Of a stretch of DNA of 64,000 nucleotides, positions 1-10,902 are shown in pieces. Numbering within the stretch: the stretch's first letter is position 1; each line of letters begins with the position of its first letter. Position numbers and translations under genes: made by a program. The DNA is from Hetaerina americana (lineage: Eukaryota > Arthropoda > Insecta > Odonata > Calopterygidae). Below the pieces are notes generated by a model. It was not told the origin of the DNA and did not search any database. It worked only from the letters and a program-made list of their open reading frames with translations. The stretch is from contig JAKTNV010000173.1 in NCBI GenBank assembly GCA_022747635.1, forward strand, positions 248,001-312,000, given 5' to 3'.

Positions 1-315
1 ATACCTAATATTTTACTATTGCAAAAGAAGGAGCAGACTCACCCAGAGTAAAATCCAGTTCTGTTTTTGTATTGGTTCGGCTGAGGCCTTTCAAATAAAA
101 GTATTGTATCGCATAACGATGACCAATTTTCTCCATTTTCACAAATTCACTGAAAGCGTTCACTATTAATGGCTGCCATACAAATACTAAACAACGTAGC
201 GTCTTAAAACATGAAATATATACATTATAGATAGTGCAATTTCTAATACAGCGATATTTTTCAAACAACTAACGCCATCTCTAGGTCAGGCCGGGTACTT
301 ATGGGACCACCCTCG
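1..315 (-). mobile_element. Mariner-like element, 5' end, cut by window edge
   Basis: The right part (about 287-315) reads, on the minus strand, as a mariner inverted terminal repeat beginning CGAGGGTGGTCCC. It is preceded by the TA target dinucleotide at 316-317. About 150 bp inside it a transposase N-terminus begins on the minus strand. The rest of the element, including the catalytic domain and the other terminal repeat, would lie left of the window. The TIR start (CGAGGGT) is shared with the mariner at 5241-5993, so the two are probably related lineages. The mariner assignment rests on both the TIR and the protein. Confidence 0.8.
5..136 (-). pseudogene. Mariner transposase N-terminal fragment with early stop
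   Basis: The frame starts at the ATG at 134-136 with MEKIGHRYAIQYFYLKGLS, which fits the first helix-turn-helix of mariner transposases (DNA binding to the TIR). It continues through a TLGESAPSFA segment, matching the second part of that domain. The open frame extends upstream to 268, but the ATG at 136 matches the family start. Where the family usually has Trp after VK[RY] the frame ends in TAG at 5-7, consistent with a TGG to TAG change. The copy is therefore very likely dead. About 43 of some 340 residues are visible. Confidence 0.75.
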
Positions 316-317
316 TA

Positions 318-2104
318 TTAACTGGCCCGACTTGAAATGAGCCATATAGATTTCAAGTCGGAATCGGGATAACCCTGAAAATTCCTGCCACCTCTGAGAC
401 TCAAAATGGACCCTTAGGGTTCGGAAGCCAGTAATTAGCCACCGCCTACCATACCTCCGAGGAAGCTTGTATTTGAAATCCCTGGCCATTGAAAGTAAAA
501 TAAAAACCACTGGCCTAGAATGAGATAGGGTATTGTAGTGGGGAGTTTTATCAGTCAGTTTATTTCCTAATGAAGAACTCTACACAGACTCAGATACGAA
601 CAGACGTTCAGTGTATTATTTGGAATCAATATCGGAAGAAATATATGAAAAAGTGTTAAAATGCATTTTAAAGGGAAAATATATAGATTTCGGGTTGATA
701 TTTTCATAACTATTCAGGTAGATATTTTATTTTTTCTTTTAGAGTATAATTACGAAATTATACCATTTTGCAACAATCTATAAAATATTTATCAATTCAA
801 ATAATTTTTTTAATGGAAAATTATTTTCAAGTGGGATTATGCGAGAGATAAAATGGTGTTGAATATCTCGGTGTCCTAGCTTTATTCCTTGTTCATAAAT
901 GAGTAGATTTATATCTGTTTAGTATTTTATTGTTCGCAGTTTTGTCACTTGCAACCCACTCTAGGCGATTTGTTGAGCTAAAAAAATACCAACCCATTTT
1001 TGGATTACGTTAGTAAATAACATATCAGCCACTATTTCTGTGGAAAGGTATTTTTTAAATTAATTTTTCCTTGTCAAGTTGAGATGTATTTTTACCTCTT
1101 CTTTTACCAAATGGTAATATTTGTCCAGAATATGTTTGCATCAGAAATTCAATAATTAATGGAAATTAAAGAGGGTAACAGGAATGAATCACGCAGAGGA
1201 ATATCAATAAATAGCATGAATGTAATAAGGATGTGAAAGATTAAATTGGCGGTTATGGCGTGCATACAACTGAGGTTATTGATTTTCAAGTTTATTGCAC
1301 GATTGAGGCCAAATCGTGTTCTGAAGTTGATTGATAGAAAGGGTACACACACTAATACGACAGCCATACCTCCAACCGGCGATCGTGTCGTTTTCCAGCA
1401 AGTGCTTTACCTAACTGACAAACTAAGTCGATGATCTTATGGAATTCTACCATCTGCATACTTAGCGAGTAAGAAAAAATCCATTAATCCTTGTACGAAT
1501 GAAAAACTGATGGTGCAGATAACTATTTTCAAAATTAATTACGCAGAGATGCTTAATTTCGTTGTAACCCTAGTTGAGCGAAGCTTCCATAAAGCCTTAA
1601 GCTTCAATAAAGCCGTGCAAACATTAGAATTTCCGTGGAATCTCTCATCTCCAGCAGAATTTGATGTTTCAAAACATTCCTCCGAAGAGCGCATTGCTCA
1701 ACTCTTCTCATCTTCTCGCTGAATTCTGTCGTAATATTCGATATTTTGCTTCTAACTGCAGCTACTTTCACGCATATTAATCTCTCGTATTATTCTAAGC
1801 TGGAGTGATCGACTCAATGACCTGCAAGGTGAAATTAGGAGTACCAACAAATGTTGGATATCTGCGGTAACAGGTGGAAATTTGCTTGGTAAAATACTTG
1901 TTTACATAAGGTCCGTTATAATGAATGGCGTTTTCATTGCGTTGCAAACAAAATTTTTCTCGCGAAATGTAGAACTTTTTCTTTCCTCGTATGGGATCCA
2001 AAGTGTTCTCAGTTGGCTCTGGTATGCATCCATAAGGGTTACAGATATTAAGTCATTTATTCAACCACATAATACATGGTACCCTGAAATCCTCCGTTAC
2101 CGTG
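318..2104. other. No recognisable gene; AT-rich unique sequence
   Basis: Short open frames on both strands (60-83 codons) overlap each other and show no motif, membrane segment or family I recognise. Nothing here supports a gene or repeat. A run of twelve G closes the stretch. Confidence 0.5.
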
Positions 2105-2109
2105 TGTGG

Positions 2110-2121
2110 CGGGGGGGGGGG
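2110..2121. repeat. Poly-G homopolymer run
   Basis: About 12 consecutive G residues follow GTGTGTGGC. Because GTGTGGCGGGGGG is the core of the LINE 3'-end block found elsewhere in the window, this run may be the worn remnant of such a block. Length could be affected by sequencing error. Confidence 0.6.
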
Positions 2122-2379
2122 GATTCAACTTAAGGCATGTAAAATCAAAATATAATTATTTCCTAATTTTTAGTGACAGTGTTTGCGTAAACTCATTCAA
2201 GTGACGTAGATCACTAAAAAAACTACAGGTACATACACTACGGTATGTGATACTCAGCTACGCGTATGAGAGGAACTGTTATTTACAAGAAAGACAAAAA
2301 ATTAAGGGTAAATGAAATAATGGCTACGTAGTTGGCTATATAGAGCGAATAAAAAAAAAACTATTTTCCATCCCTTACC

Positions 2380-3475
2380 CCAAGGCTTACAGTTATTTTT
2401 ATCCGTTATCACTCTTGGGAACGATGACATATTAATTTTATCTGTTCTACACTTAATCTCTCTAACTTAATTGGCATGATCCCTGCTACCGTAGTGCGAT
2501 GGGGCTAATGATAAATGTTCACCTTTTTTGCTTAAGAGACTTCCTTCCAACTTTTGCAAGACATTTCATATGTAATTTAACCTTTTTTAAATACTGATGT
2601 GCTACTTATTTTATCGTTCCCCAAGTTTATGAATGTAGTTCCTTTATGCTGCACGTGAACTAATTCGGCAAACAATCCAATTTCATGAAGATTTAAAATG
2701 TTAGCGACATGCGCATTCTTAATGAGGCCCAACTAGGGAAAGATAGCATTGTTCTTTAGTCTCCTTGTCACATTGCCACAATACTCTTAAATAAATCCTA
2801 GTTTGTGGATAGCTTGTCCACATATTCCCCGTATATTGAATTAATGAAAAAATCCAATAGCTGTAAACAGTTTAAATTCCAGGTGCCGTAAACTGTGTAT
2901 GGCTATTGGAATTTTTCATTTATTCATTACTACTAGCCGTAAGAGCTCAATTCAATCAATATTCCGCGCATATGTTTCACCGAGGAGATATCTTGGGTGA
3001 GGGTAACGTCTAAGTATTTATTCGAGCCCACACTTTCTGTTTCGGTATTAATGGTGCAGTAGGAGCTCGGGAAGGAAATGCCCCTACTCCTTAAATTCAT
3101 CATTATACAATATTTTAAGTTAAATTAGGATTCTTTAATGACTATATTAAAGTATATGCATTCGTAGCTTTATCCGCTGCATTAAGAATATCTCTGGAAT
3201 CAACTACGTAGATAAATATGCTAATGATACTATTAATCCCGAAGTTAATGTCCTTAACGTACCTAAGGAACAAAATAGGTCCAATATTGTATCCCAGGGT
3301 AACACCCAGTGTGAATTCTACTCTGTCAGAGCCTCCTTCTTCTATGAATAACTTTTGTACTTGACCATTTGAGGTGTCTTTAATCTAGCCAAGGATACTT
3401 TTATTCATCCATTAGGCATCTTACGTCCATGAGCAGCTTGTTTTGAATGATACACTTTGTTGAAACCAACTTGAA
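2380..3475 (-). mobile_element. CR1/L2-like LINE relic (RT and C-terminal region)
   Basis: Read on the minus strand, this is the 3' half of a non-LTR retrotransposon ORF2 with many stops. Near 3460 there is a motif-A-like FNKVYH. At about 3210-3310 the phrase GVTLGYNIGPILFLRYVKDI matches the GVPQGSVLGPLLFLIYINDL block of reverse transcriptase, followed by a degraded FADD region. Near 3000-3040 YLDVTLTQDIS matches the YLGVTLT.DLSW element after the palm. At about 2430-2510 PSHYGSRDHAN and the following KCRTDKIN match the C-terminal domain seen at 39640-39740. It is interrupted at 2837-2957 by a foldback insert. No functional protein is possible. Confidence 0.75.
2837..2957. mobile_element. Small foldback insert inside LINE relic
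   Basis: This is a 121-bp segment starting ATTGAATT and ending AATTCAAT. It contains long inverted arms at 2843-2874 and 2889-2920 (about 27 of 32 positions pair). Other copies of the host LINE (18.7 kb and 21.0 kb) run straight from the CCCCGTAT motif into the next segment, so this piece is an insertion. A similar sequence (TATTCCCCGTATAT versus TATTCCGCGCATAT) lies on both sides, consistent with a decayed target-site duplication. It could be a MITE or a folded SINE. Confidence 0.6.
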
Positions 3476-5238
3476 GGCCTGGAAGTGCGTGGAGTTTATT
3501 AAAGGCGATTAATGGTATGAAATACGGTATAACTCCCACGGATGAATTAATTTAAGGGGGTCGAACATACTTCAGATTTTCAATCATCGTACTTTTCTGT
3601 TGAATTTTAAAGGAGCGATTTAAAATCTTCTTTTTGTAGACAGATTATAAGCGTGGATATCACTCTGTGCGTACAATAAATGGACAATTGATATACAATT
3701 GGGGTTTTGCGATGTGGTGCTCAGTACTAATCACTCAATGATCTCCTTCAATTATCTGTAAACTACTCTGGGACATTATCGAATTAACTCCCATTGACAC
3801 CAAATTTTTCTTGTAACAAGAATGTGGCATGAAAAAGTTACAATTTTCTCCATTACAAGTTTCCAATCCGGTTGATTTTTGTCCTGTAAAGGAATTTTAT
3901 TTTCTGGTGGTTTTTGAGGGATTTTTTTTGGGGGAAGTAAAAATATGTGACGAAGAAATTATTTTCGGTCAAAAAATTTTGGAAAATTTTAGGAATCATT
4001 CTCTCTCTTGAAGCACTTGGATCAAATCCCGATAGCAAAGTTCGGCATTTTAAGGAAGATTCACATTTTCCTAATTGGTAAAAAAGATTTAAATCATTTA
4101 GCTTATTTTTGGAAACATTGAATCAAATTCTTGTGCAATGACAAAAAGGTGTATATTGTTAATTTTTTGCGTTGCACTACTCAAGGCGCTGGTAGTTATA
4201 AGCATATTTCTCAAGAGAGAAAAATTATCAAAATTCACTCTTAACGCAATTTGCCTTACTCTTCTCTTAAGCCTTTAAATAATGACACAAATTCTTTGTA
4301 CGAACTATGGACATTCAAGAAAAAGACACCATTTTCTTTGTGTTTTTCCTCAATGTTGGCCTCAAGTGGTGACTTACTTCTTGATAGCTCCACATATTGC
4401 CTACGTGACGTCGTTTTTGAGCATTAAAAAAACAAAAACTTTTCTCCTTTTTTCGCTCGGTTCCGATCCGTGGTTTTCTTCTCCCTCACAGTGGATATCA
4501 CTCACTTATATTTCCCTTCACGCGGGATATGGGGAAGGAGGTATCAGTCCTTTATCCTCAGGACTTTTCTCCTCTGAGACTTGAGGGCGACCCGCCTTAT
4601 CCCATCAAGTGGAGGATGTCCCGCAAATGCATATAAACTCACACAGTGTTAAGAGAGGAGATTCCGCGTTGCCCGTTAACAATCGGCAGTAAAGAGGAAT
4701 TTCGTTGTTATACGCTTATCTACCCACCAAAAGATTTGGACCTGAGGCCTCCCACTGAATGAGGCATTAGAGAGCTTTTGGCCCATGCATGGACCAACTA
4801 TCTCAAAACCATTGACTCCAGATGTCTAAACAATCGGTGAATGCGAACGGAGTATCACTTTCAAGGCGATGCGGCTGTGTCGATTGAAAACGGTAAATGG
4901 AGAGTCCTAACTTATTTAGAACCCGAGAACTCCCTTTACCTAGTACGCATAAAAATTTGACAAGTAAAATGAAACAGGTAGCCATGAGTTGAGAGCAGTC
5001 TCATGGGATTCAGCTCCAAGTAACTGACGCACGACCTTGGTGTCAAATTCCTCTTGGTCAAAAAATACTTTTCCTGGCACGACAGAAAATTTGCAAGACG
5101 AGCTCACTTCTTATTTTCTTCCTTACTCTATCCCAAGTTTACTTGAGGTATGAACGTTGGTTAATCTTCTTCCATGTTTTCCTGTTTACGGTCTATTTTT
5201 CTTTAATTCTTACATTTACTTCTTAAACATTCCATTCA
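3476..5238. other. No recognisable gene
   Basis: AT-rich stretch with short overlapping frames of 60-100 codons and no recognisable family. The 100-codon plus-strand frame at 4282-4584 has no motif or conserved composition that would support coding. No transposon signature was seen here. Confidence 0.45.
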
Positions 5239-5401
5239 TACGAGGGTCATCCGGAAAGTAGTACCCGTTCGTGCCGCATGAAGTGCTGACGACGCGAGTA
5301 GCCGCTGGACGAGGTCAGATAGCTTCAGTGGCTTGTCTGCCTTCTCTGAGCCAAGTTGCGTGACGCTAGCATTGCCTGTGTTGTTTCTGTGATTGTTTAC
5401 A

Positions 5402-5800
5402 ATGTTTAAAAAAATTGAGAACGCCGCCAGTTGTGAAGTGAGGGCAGTGATTAAATTCCTCAATGCAAGAAACGTTCGCCCATGTGATATTCATCGCCAA
5501 TTAAAGGAGGTGTATGGAGACAATGTAATGGACGAGTCGTCTGTTCGGCGGTGGTGTCGCAACTTCAACATGGGGAGGGGGAACACACACGACGATGAGC
5601 GTTCGGGGAGACCGTCTGTCATTGCAGACCAACTGGCGAGCTCAGTTGACGAATTCGTGAGGAACGATCGGCGCGTCACAATTGATGACATCTGTGAGCA
5701 TTTTCCCAATGTTTCTCGAACAATTGTTCATGAAATTGTTAAACACCATCTGCATTATGCAAAAATTTGTGCAAGATGGGTCCCTCGCGTATCTCAATGA
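5402..5800 (+). pseudogene. Truncated mariner transposase, DNA-binding domain only
   Basis: The ATG at 5402 opens a 132-residue frame. A TTG nine bases upstream is in frame, but the ATG gives the family-like start MFKKIENAAS. Residues 1-55 form the first helix-turn-helix region (VRRWCRNFN near 50). A GRPS linker lies near residue 70, and the second helix-turn-helix follows (VTIDDICEHFPNVSRTIVHE). It ends with KICARWVPR, the conserved inter-domain linker, and then stops six codons after the deletion joint. None of the three catalytic Asp residues is present. The reading frame is otherwise free of stops, so a stable DNA-binding fragment could in principle be made, but it cannot transpose the element. 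Confidence 0.85.
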
Positions 5801-5894
5801 GCTGGCGGCGAAGGACTATGCAGCAGGAATACAGAAACTTGTCACACGTTATGACAAATGCCTTAATTTGCTTGGAGATTATGTTGAGAAGTAG
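5796..5894 (+). pseudogene. Mariner transposase C-terminal remnant, shifted frame
   Basis: In a different frame from the upstream ORF, the residues YDKCLNLLGDYVEK and a preceding AGIQKLVTR match the last part of mariner transposases, where the consensus is a Cys-containing helix followed by GDYVEK or GDYFE. It ends at a stop at 5892-5894, 66 bp before the right terminal repeat. The frame change against 5402-5800 marks the deletion junction. Confidence 0.8.
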
Positions 5895-5995
5895 TTTAAA
5901 GTATCCTCTTTCAAATAAAATTTTTTATGTTTGTTAATATTTACTTTTGTGTCTTTATTTCACGAACGGGTACTACTTTCCGGATGACCCTCGTA

Positions 5996-6549
5996 TATTT
6001 GTGGGTTCTTTAATCTTTTCCCCATCCACTCAAGCAAACAGTACTATTTTATCTACGTATTTGTCATCGCGTTTCAGCTCGTGGTCACACCACTGAAATC
6101 TACTTTCTTCGGCTTTCTCATCTATGCGGGGAGATTTAAGACTTCACCCTATAAATTAATTTCACATTCCGTCCATCCACTAAATCCTCCGATACATCGT
6201 GTCAAACGTATTTCGTTTAGCTTGCTGTAGCTTTTTGCGGTTAGTATTACTCTGACGGAATTAGGCACTATAAAGAAGTACCAATTTATAATTAAACTGT
6301 TAATCCTTTATGAAAAGAAATTTAGTTTACTCCTTTACAAAAATAAAATAAATTAATCGTTTCAGGGTTAGCGTTCTGGAACTGATCCATGATGAATAAC
6401 GTCAAATAGAACTATAATTCCACATATAATGGGGAATTTGTACGTGGAATCGCAATGTTTTATTTTGACGCTATTTTTCGAGTACTATTTTAATTATAGT
6501 TTTGTAGGCTTCACATTAAGCTGCATCGGCGCGATCTTTTCGCACGTAC
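5996..6549. other. No recognisable gene
   Basis: AT-rich sequence between the mariner and a LINE ORF1 relic. I see no motif or repeat I can name. Part of the upstream end could be the worn 5' portion of the LINE that follows. Confidence 0.4.
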
Positions 6550-7120
6550 GCCGTCGCTGTATGGGAAGAGAGGGAATTATTGTGAAAGGTAACTCATACA
6601 TCCAGCCTAAAATGACTCCGCTGCGACGCGGAGTCCAAAGGGGGATGCTAGATTCTCATCGTCCTGGTGTGTACCAGGTGGTGGGATTCCCCAGGCGGTG
6701 AAGGTGGCGGTCAGTAATGCGGAATGCTCTAATCTACACATTGCAGCTCATGTGGGGACAATTGACGCCTCGGAACGTGGATCTAGAAAGACCCTGCGAT
6801 CCTTTAAGAAGTTGCGCTCAGAGTTGAAATGGGTCGAGGTGGAACTGGAGATCCCAATAAAATTAAAAATTCGAAGTATGGTGCCACGTATTGGAAGCGG
6901 AAGGCTTATTTGGATCCGTGAACATGGTTTCCAAGTAAATGGAGGATTTTGGGGATTTTGTTGGGAAAATGGGGCTGACTTTGTTGATCTAAGACCTCCT
7001 GCACTCTCATCGTGTCGGGAATCTCCCTAACGTTCGCGGACCCCTTTTACCGTAGAGGGATTGAAGTTGGCAGCGCGTAGGATGCATGAATATATTCAAA
7101 GATTTTACCATAGATTGTAG
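6550..7120 (+). pseudogene. CR1-like LINE ORF1 relic, SGNH-esterase-like
   Basis: Two overlapping frames form one protein. In the first, GIIVKGNSYIQ (about 6575-6607) corresponds to the GDS block of SGNH hydrolases, with Asp replaced by Asn. After a frame change near 6690, AAHVGTIDASERGSRK contains the HVGTND block with Asn replaced by Ile (codons 6755-6766). RSMVPRIGSGRL and WENGADFVDL follow. Past the stop at about 7030 a degraded EYIQRFYHRL tail is readable. CR1-type LINEs are known to carry an esterase in ORF1. The homologous copy at 35700-36269 shares VPRI, LxW and VDLxP spacing. Stops, frame change and altered active-site residues make it dead. No ORF2 follows recognisably. Confidence 0.7.
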
Positions 7121-7799
7121 GGTAGAAGATCGATCAACTCATTGGGAATTTAAAATGAAAAGTCGAGGTTGTATTGTTAGACCATTTACTTCTCCATCAA
7201 AGTGGGATCAAAAAGCATATATAGAAATTTGAAGGGCATCCACTGTCCGTACGGCTGGCGCAGTTGAAATTATGACTGATCAAAAGAGAGAAACTGGAAA
7301 CAAAAGCGTTAAAAGAAAGACATTGGACCCATACTTGTTCAAGAAAGTATTTTAATTATATTGGGAAGACCTGTAAGCGTAATGCTCAGTTGCTAAAAAA
7401 GTACATAATTGAGGGATGAGTCGTAAGTTTGGAGAATATATCCGAAAAGAGAACGGTAGCGCAAGAATTTGGTCCATTGTACTTTCACCGCCCACTTATT
7501 TGTTACTTCTTCAAGATACACAGTCAGCCGTCATTAAGGTGCGTAACCGGGAGTGATTCCACATTGACACGCCAGATTATCATCACATTTTTCTTAATTT
7601 CTAGTTATCGATAAATAGGTATAATATTTCAAATGATGGATGCATAGTAAACTACATGAACATTCATTGCGGTACCTAACTATAAAATACGGCTCTTTGT
7701 ATTCTATACGTGCTGCTAGGAAAATTTAAACACTAAAAATATGCCATCAAACTAGGCTGCTTATAATAAAAAATACTGTTATTTACCCCTCTCGTAGGC
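7121..7799. other. No recognisable gene
   Basis: AT-rich DNA after the ORF1 relic. It may include decayed LINE sequence between ORF1 and ORF2, but no endonuclease motif is readable. A 61-codon frame at 7429-7614 has no recognised features. Confidence 0.4.
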
Positions 7800-7935
7800 G
7801 CTTGTAATTATTTGACCCCTTTCCATTGGTGGAGAGAAATATCAACCTCAATCTATCTGTTCTTCACTTAATCTATTGTAATTTTATTGACATGATCTCT
7901 CCTATCGTAGTAAGATGGGGCTAAAATGGTTATAT
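7800..7935 (-). mobile_element. CR1/L2-like LINE, short ORF2 C-terminal fragment
   Basis: The minus strand reads SYYDRRDHVNKI-like sequence, with a CCCATCTTACTACGATAGG core at about 7901-7920. This matches the PSYYGRRGQVNKIRE segment of the copy at 39650-39700. Only the last roughly 45 codons are recognisable. Confidence 0.6.
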
Positions 7936-8469
7936 ATGGCTATAAAATTATAACTTCTACGATATAACTTATAGTTTTAATTTCATATATTTATCAAGAC
8001 AACTTGAACCATATGAAGGGTATAAAACAAGGAAAAATGCCATTGCGACTATTATTTTTACGATGCGTACTACAATGTGTAAATACCGAATGGTTTGGTT
8101 AAACACGAAACATTCTAGAATTGTTCAACCATGTTAAATATTGCCTAACAGCCTCTTTAGCAACGATTTATGTATGGGTGAAGTGAATGTTTCCCATCAC
8201 GTATGACCAATAATTTACGATGCTTATTGTGCTACATACGAAGCGCTCTTTCTTTGAAATGTTAAATAGTGAAATTAAATAGGAAAAAATGAAAATTCGA
8301 CCCTAAAAGCGTCTGACAGTTGAGACCGTGAATAAATATCTCTCCAAATCGCGTTTGAAAATATTTTTTTTGCCCTAATCATTATACCTTTCCGTGATTA
8401 TCTTTTATAAATTGTCCTACTTTTTTCCACCTCCTTTGCCACTCAACACCGTTTTTCTTATCCCTCTTT
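7936..8469. other. No recognisable gene
   Basis: AT-rich sequence with no open frame or motif I can support. Confidence 0.4.
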
Positions 8470-8970
8470 AACTCTCGAAAGTTAAACCGTATTGTCCCCA
8501 CATCGTTACACCCAGACTGCAGCTCTGGACGGGGTATTCCCTCCTCGTATCTCACTCCCCCGCAGCCTTGCTCTTGGACTAATGTATGATTATTGTCTCG
8601 CCTCCGGGATACCCTTCGTCGAGGCTTCACGACCAGAGCATATTCTCGCCTCTTCCTCCACCTCGGGGCGACTTTCGGCCGTGCCGCCGACCCCTAACGG
8701 TCCTTTCCCTTACCTAATATCCCCAAACCCCTCGCCCTTGCAAACTACTCCTGCGGCTGATCCCTCATTAGAGCCTAGGTGCCCGAAACTGCCCTACCTC
8801 AGCACTCTCCTGAGTGGTCACAATTGACCCCCGACATTGTCCTGGGGAATGCGAGGATAATGGGTATGGTGAATTACCCCAGGCCATCGGTATCTTTCAA
8901 GGCATGCATTATGTATAGCGAGGGACTCACAAAGGCTTTTGACGTCCCGCAGACCCGCTTTCTTTAATTC
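8470..8970. other. CpG-rich, GC-rich island with unrecognised ORFs
   Basis: Base composition changes sharply from the AT-rich surroundings to GC- and CpG-rich sequence. Plus-strand frames of 111 codons (8492-8827) and 62 codons (8779-8967) overlap, and an 82-codon minus-strand frame also exists at 8382-8630. The 111-codon frame is Pro/Ser-rich and shows no motif I know. It may be a diverged exon, a transposon 5' region or a regulatory island; the sequence alone does not decide. Confidence 0.35.
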
Positions 8971-9022
8971 TGTTAAAGTGATAAGAATTAGTGCAATTTT
9001 TGCAGAATCATGATATTTGTCA

Positions 9023-9620
9023 TACATCTACTTCATCTACATCTACTTCATCTACATCTACTTAATGCCCCGCAAGCCGCTGCAAGGGCGTGTGGCGGGG
9101 GGTGTTAGGACACCACCCGTAATTAGGAAAAAACCGCATGCAAAAGTCACAAATTTATACCATCCACAAACTAAGCATGGTATTCATTCATGCAAGAACG
9201 CTTACCCCCCACACATGCGAACACTCAAACTACCAACTAACACACACATGCACCTACAAATATACCTGATGTGTTTGCAATGTTTAATCTTGTTCCGACT
9301 TGTAAATTCGGTGTTTTTAATATTTCTAGAATTACTTCGGTTTCTTACCATTATGATTCCTGATTGTTTGGGGAAAAAATGAGTATTTGTATCTATCTAT
9401 AATGGAACCTATTTCCCTTATCTTATCTTTGTGGTCTGATCTACTTCAATAGTGTGGGGCCATAATAATTCCTTTAGTGTCATCGTTGAACTCCTTTGTT
9501 CTGAACCTTTCTAAAAGTCTGTCTCGCTTGTTCCCTTCGTACTTCAAGTGGTTCCTAGCCTAAATCCCCTAAGAGACCTGTCACACTTGTATAGTCATAA
9601 AGTGTCTCTTTATAATATTT
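9023..9620 (-). mobile_element. CR1/L2-like LINE 3' end with UTR and tail
   Basis: Read on the minus strand from 9620 down, a degraded ORF2 C-terminus is visible (EPLEVRREQARQ, about 9500-9545), colinear with the copy at 47940-48250. It passes without a break into the UTR and ends at 9050-9110 in the GC-rich block (complement of CCCCGCAAGCCGC and GTGTGGCGGGGGG). The end is a tail of repeated TGTAGATGAAG-type units at 9023-9064. This copy and the one at 52780-53175 show that the GC-rich block is the LINE's own 3' UTR rather than a separate repeat. Confidence 0.75.
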
Positions 9621-10902
9621 TTAAGTAAAGATCTAATAGAAGAAATAACTAATTTCGTAATAAATACACCCTCATTCCTACATGCATAGAAATCGAAGGT
9701 ATTTATGAATACACGTCTTGAAAATGTCAGCGTAATCTGAACCCGTTCAAAGATCAATCAACCCTGAACAAAGTGAAGTATGCTTGAAGATGAGGGTTGT
9801 ATCTCGTGGGAGTAGTTTGGAGTGCGCTTGTGATACTCTCTTTCATTGGCCCCGCATCGTTTTTTGAATTATTCTCAGAAATGGGAACCCTTGCAGAAAT
9901 GAGTTGTTATAATGGATGGAGAGATCCAATGATGTGCGCTCCAGAAGGATCAATAAGTTGAGCACGCATCGAAGCTGTCAATATTTTATCGTTTTCGCAT
10001 TTGTTGGTAGGAGTGCGAGAAGGGTGGAAAAACCCTATAGCGATAAGTCACCTCGAAAGTGCCCTCAAGGTTTTTTATTTGCGCCATCAATCATAGCTGT
10101 GGCTTCAGGTGTTCCCCTCATTGCAGGCGGCTCACGTCTTTATCCCACGTGATGGACCAAATGTTCATCCGCCCATCTTGAGGGCTACATCATCCTATAT
10201 ATCGAACCGCGTTACGGACTCATTATTTCGCTGATTTATCGCGCGGAGCAATATTTCCGCGGGCCTTTACTGGTCAGCTGTGTACGTTTATCCCCCATTC
10301 CTCCCTCACCCCCCATGATGCGGGAGAATTTTTTTTCGCTACGATGGCCAATGACCCAGTTTTGGTCTTTTCGGTCGGATTGACCTCCGCGGTTTCTTTC
10401 TCACGGGAAATTGTGAAAAAAATCTTGGGACTTAAAAAGTATTTTTTATTTATTTCATCTGTGCCTGTTTGGATTTTTTCCCCATTTCGGAAAGATCGAT
10501 TCCACGAGTTTAAAATCAAGACAGCATGGAATTTGCTGTCTTTTTTTACTTTCAATATTCTCATTCGCGTTTATTGTCCTCGAATAGAGGTTGGACCTTA
10601 AACTACGCAAGGATTTTGGAGTAAAGGGTTTTAGAAAGGGTTCATTGGGAATCTTGTGTAATCTGTCCTTCAGTTGTTTTTTATGACGAAAGAATTTTAA
10701 TTAACATTTATCATCAGAGGACATGTTAAAATTCTTACGAATGAGACCCTTTATGTAATTAAACAGGTAATTTATGTGTTTAAAATGTTTTTCCATTAAA
10801 ACATTATTGAAGTAATAATTATGTAGATAGTAGTGAATGATGCTGTAGTCAAACTTATATGCGCTTTATTCTTTTTTTTTGGAAAATGGTACTATGTTAA
10901 AC
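9621..10902. other. No recognisable gene
   Basis: Short frames on both strands (78-96 codons) overlap around 10274-10601 and are mirror images of the same low-complexity stretch. No family, signal peptide with a following domain, or repeat is recognised. Confidence 0.45.

Larger units (their letters stand above)
5241..5993 (+). mobile_element. Non-autonomous mariner-like element with perfect TIRs
   Basis: Terminal inverted repeats at 5241-5273 and 5961-5993 are 33 bp and identical in inverted orientation (starting CGAGGGTCATCCGG). A TA dinucleotide lies on each side (5239-5240 and 5994-5995), as expected for Tc1/mariner insertion. The element is 753 bp, whereas a full mariner is about 1.3 kb. 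The coding region keeps the transposase N-terminus and the last roughly 30 residues, with the catalytic core removed by an internal deletion near 5790-5800. Perfect TIRs suggest relatively recent movement, necessarily by transposase from another copy. Confidence 0.93.

Noticed and set aside
8492..8827. 111-codon ORF as a confirmed coding exon
   Set aside because: No recognised motif and no splice or promoter evidence; kept only as an unassigned island.
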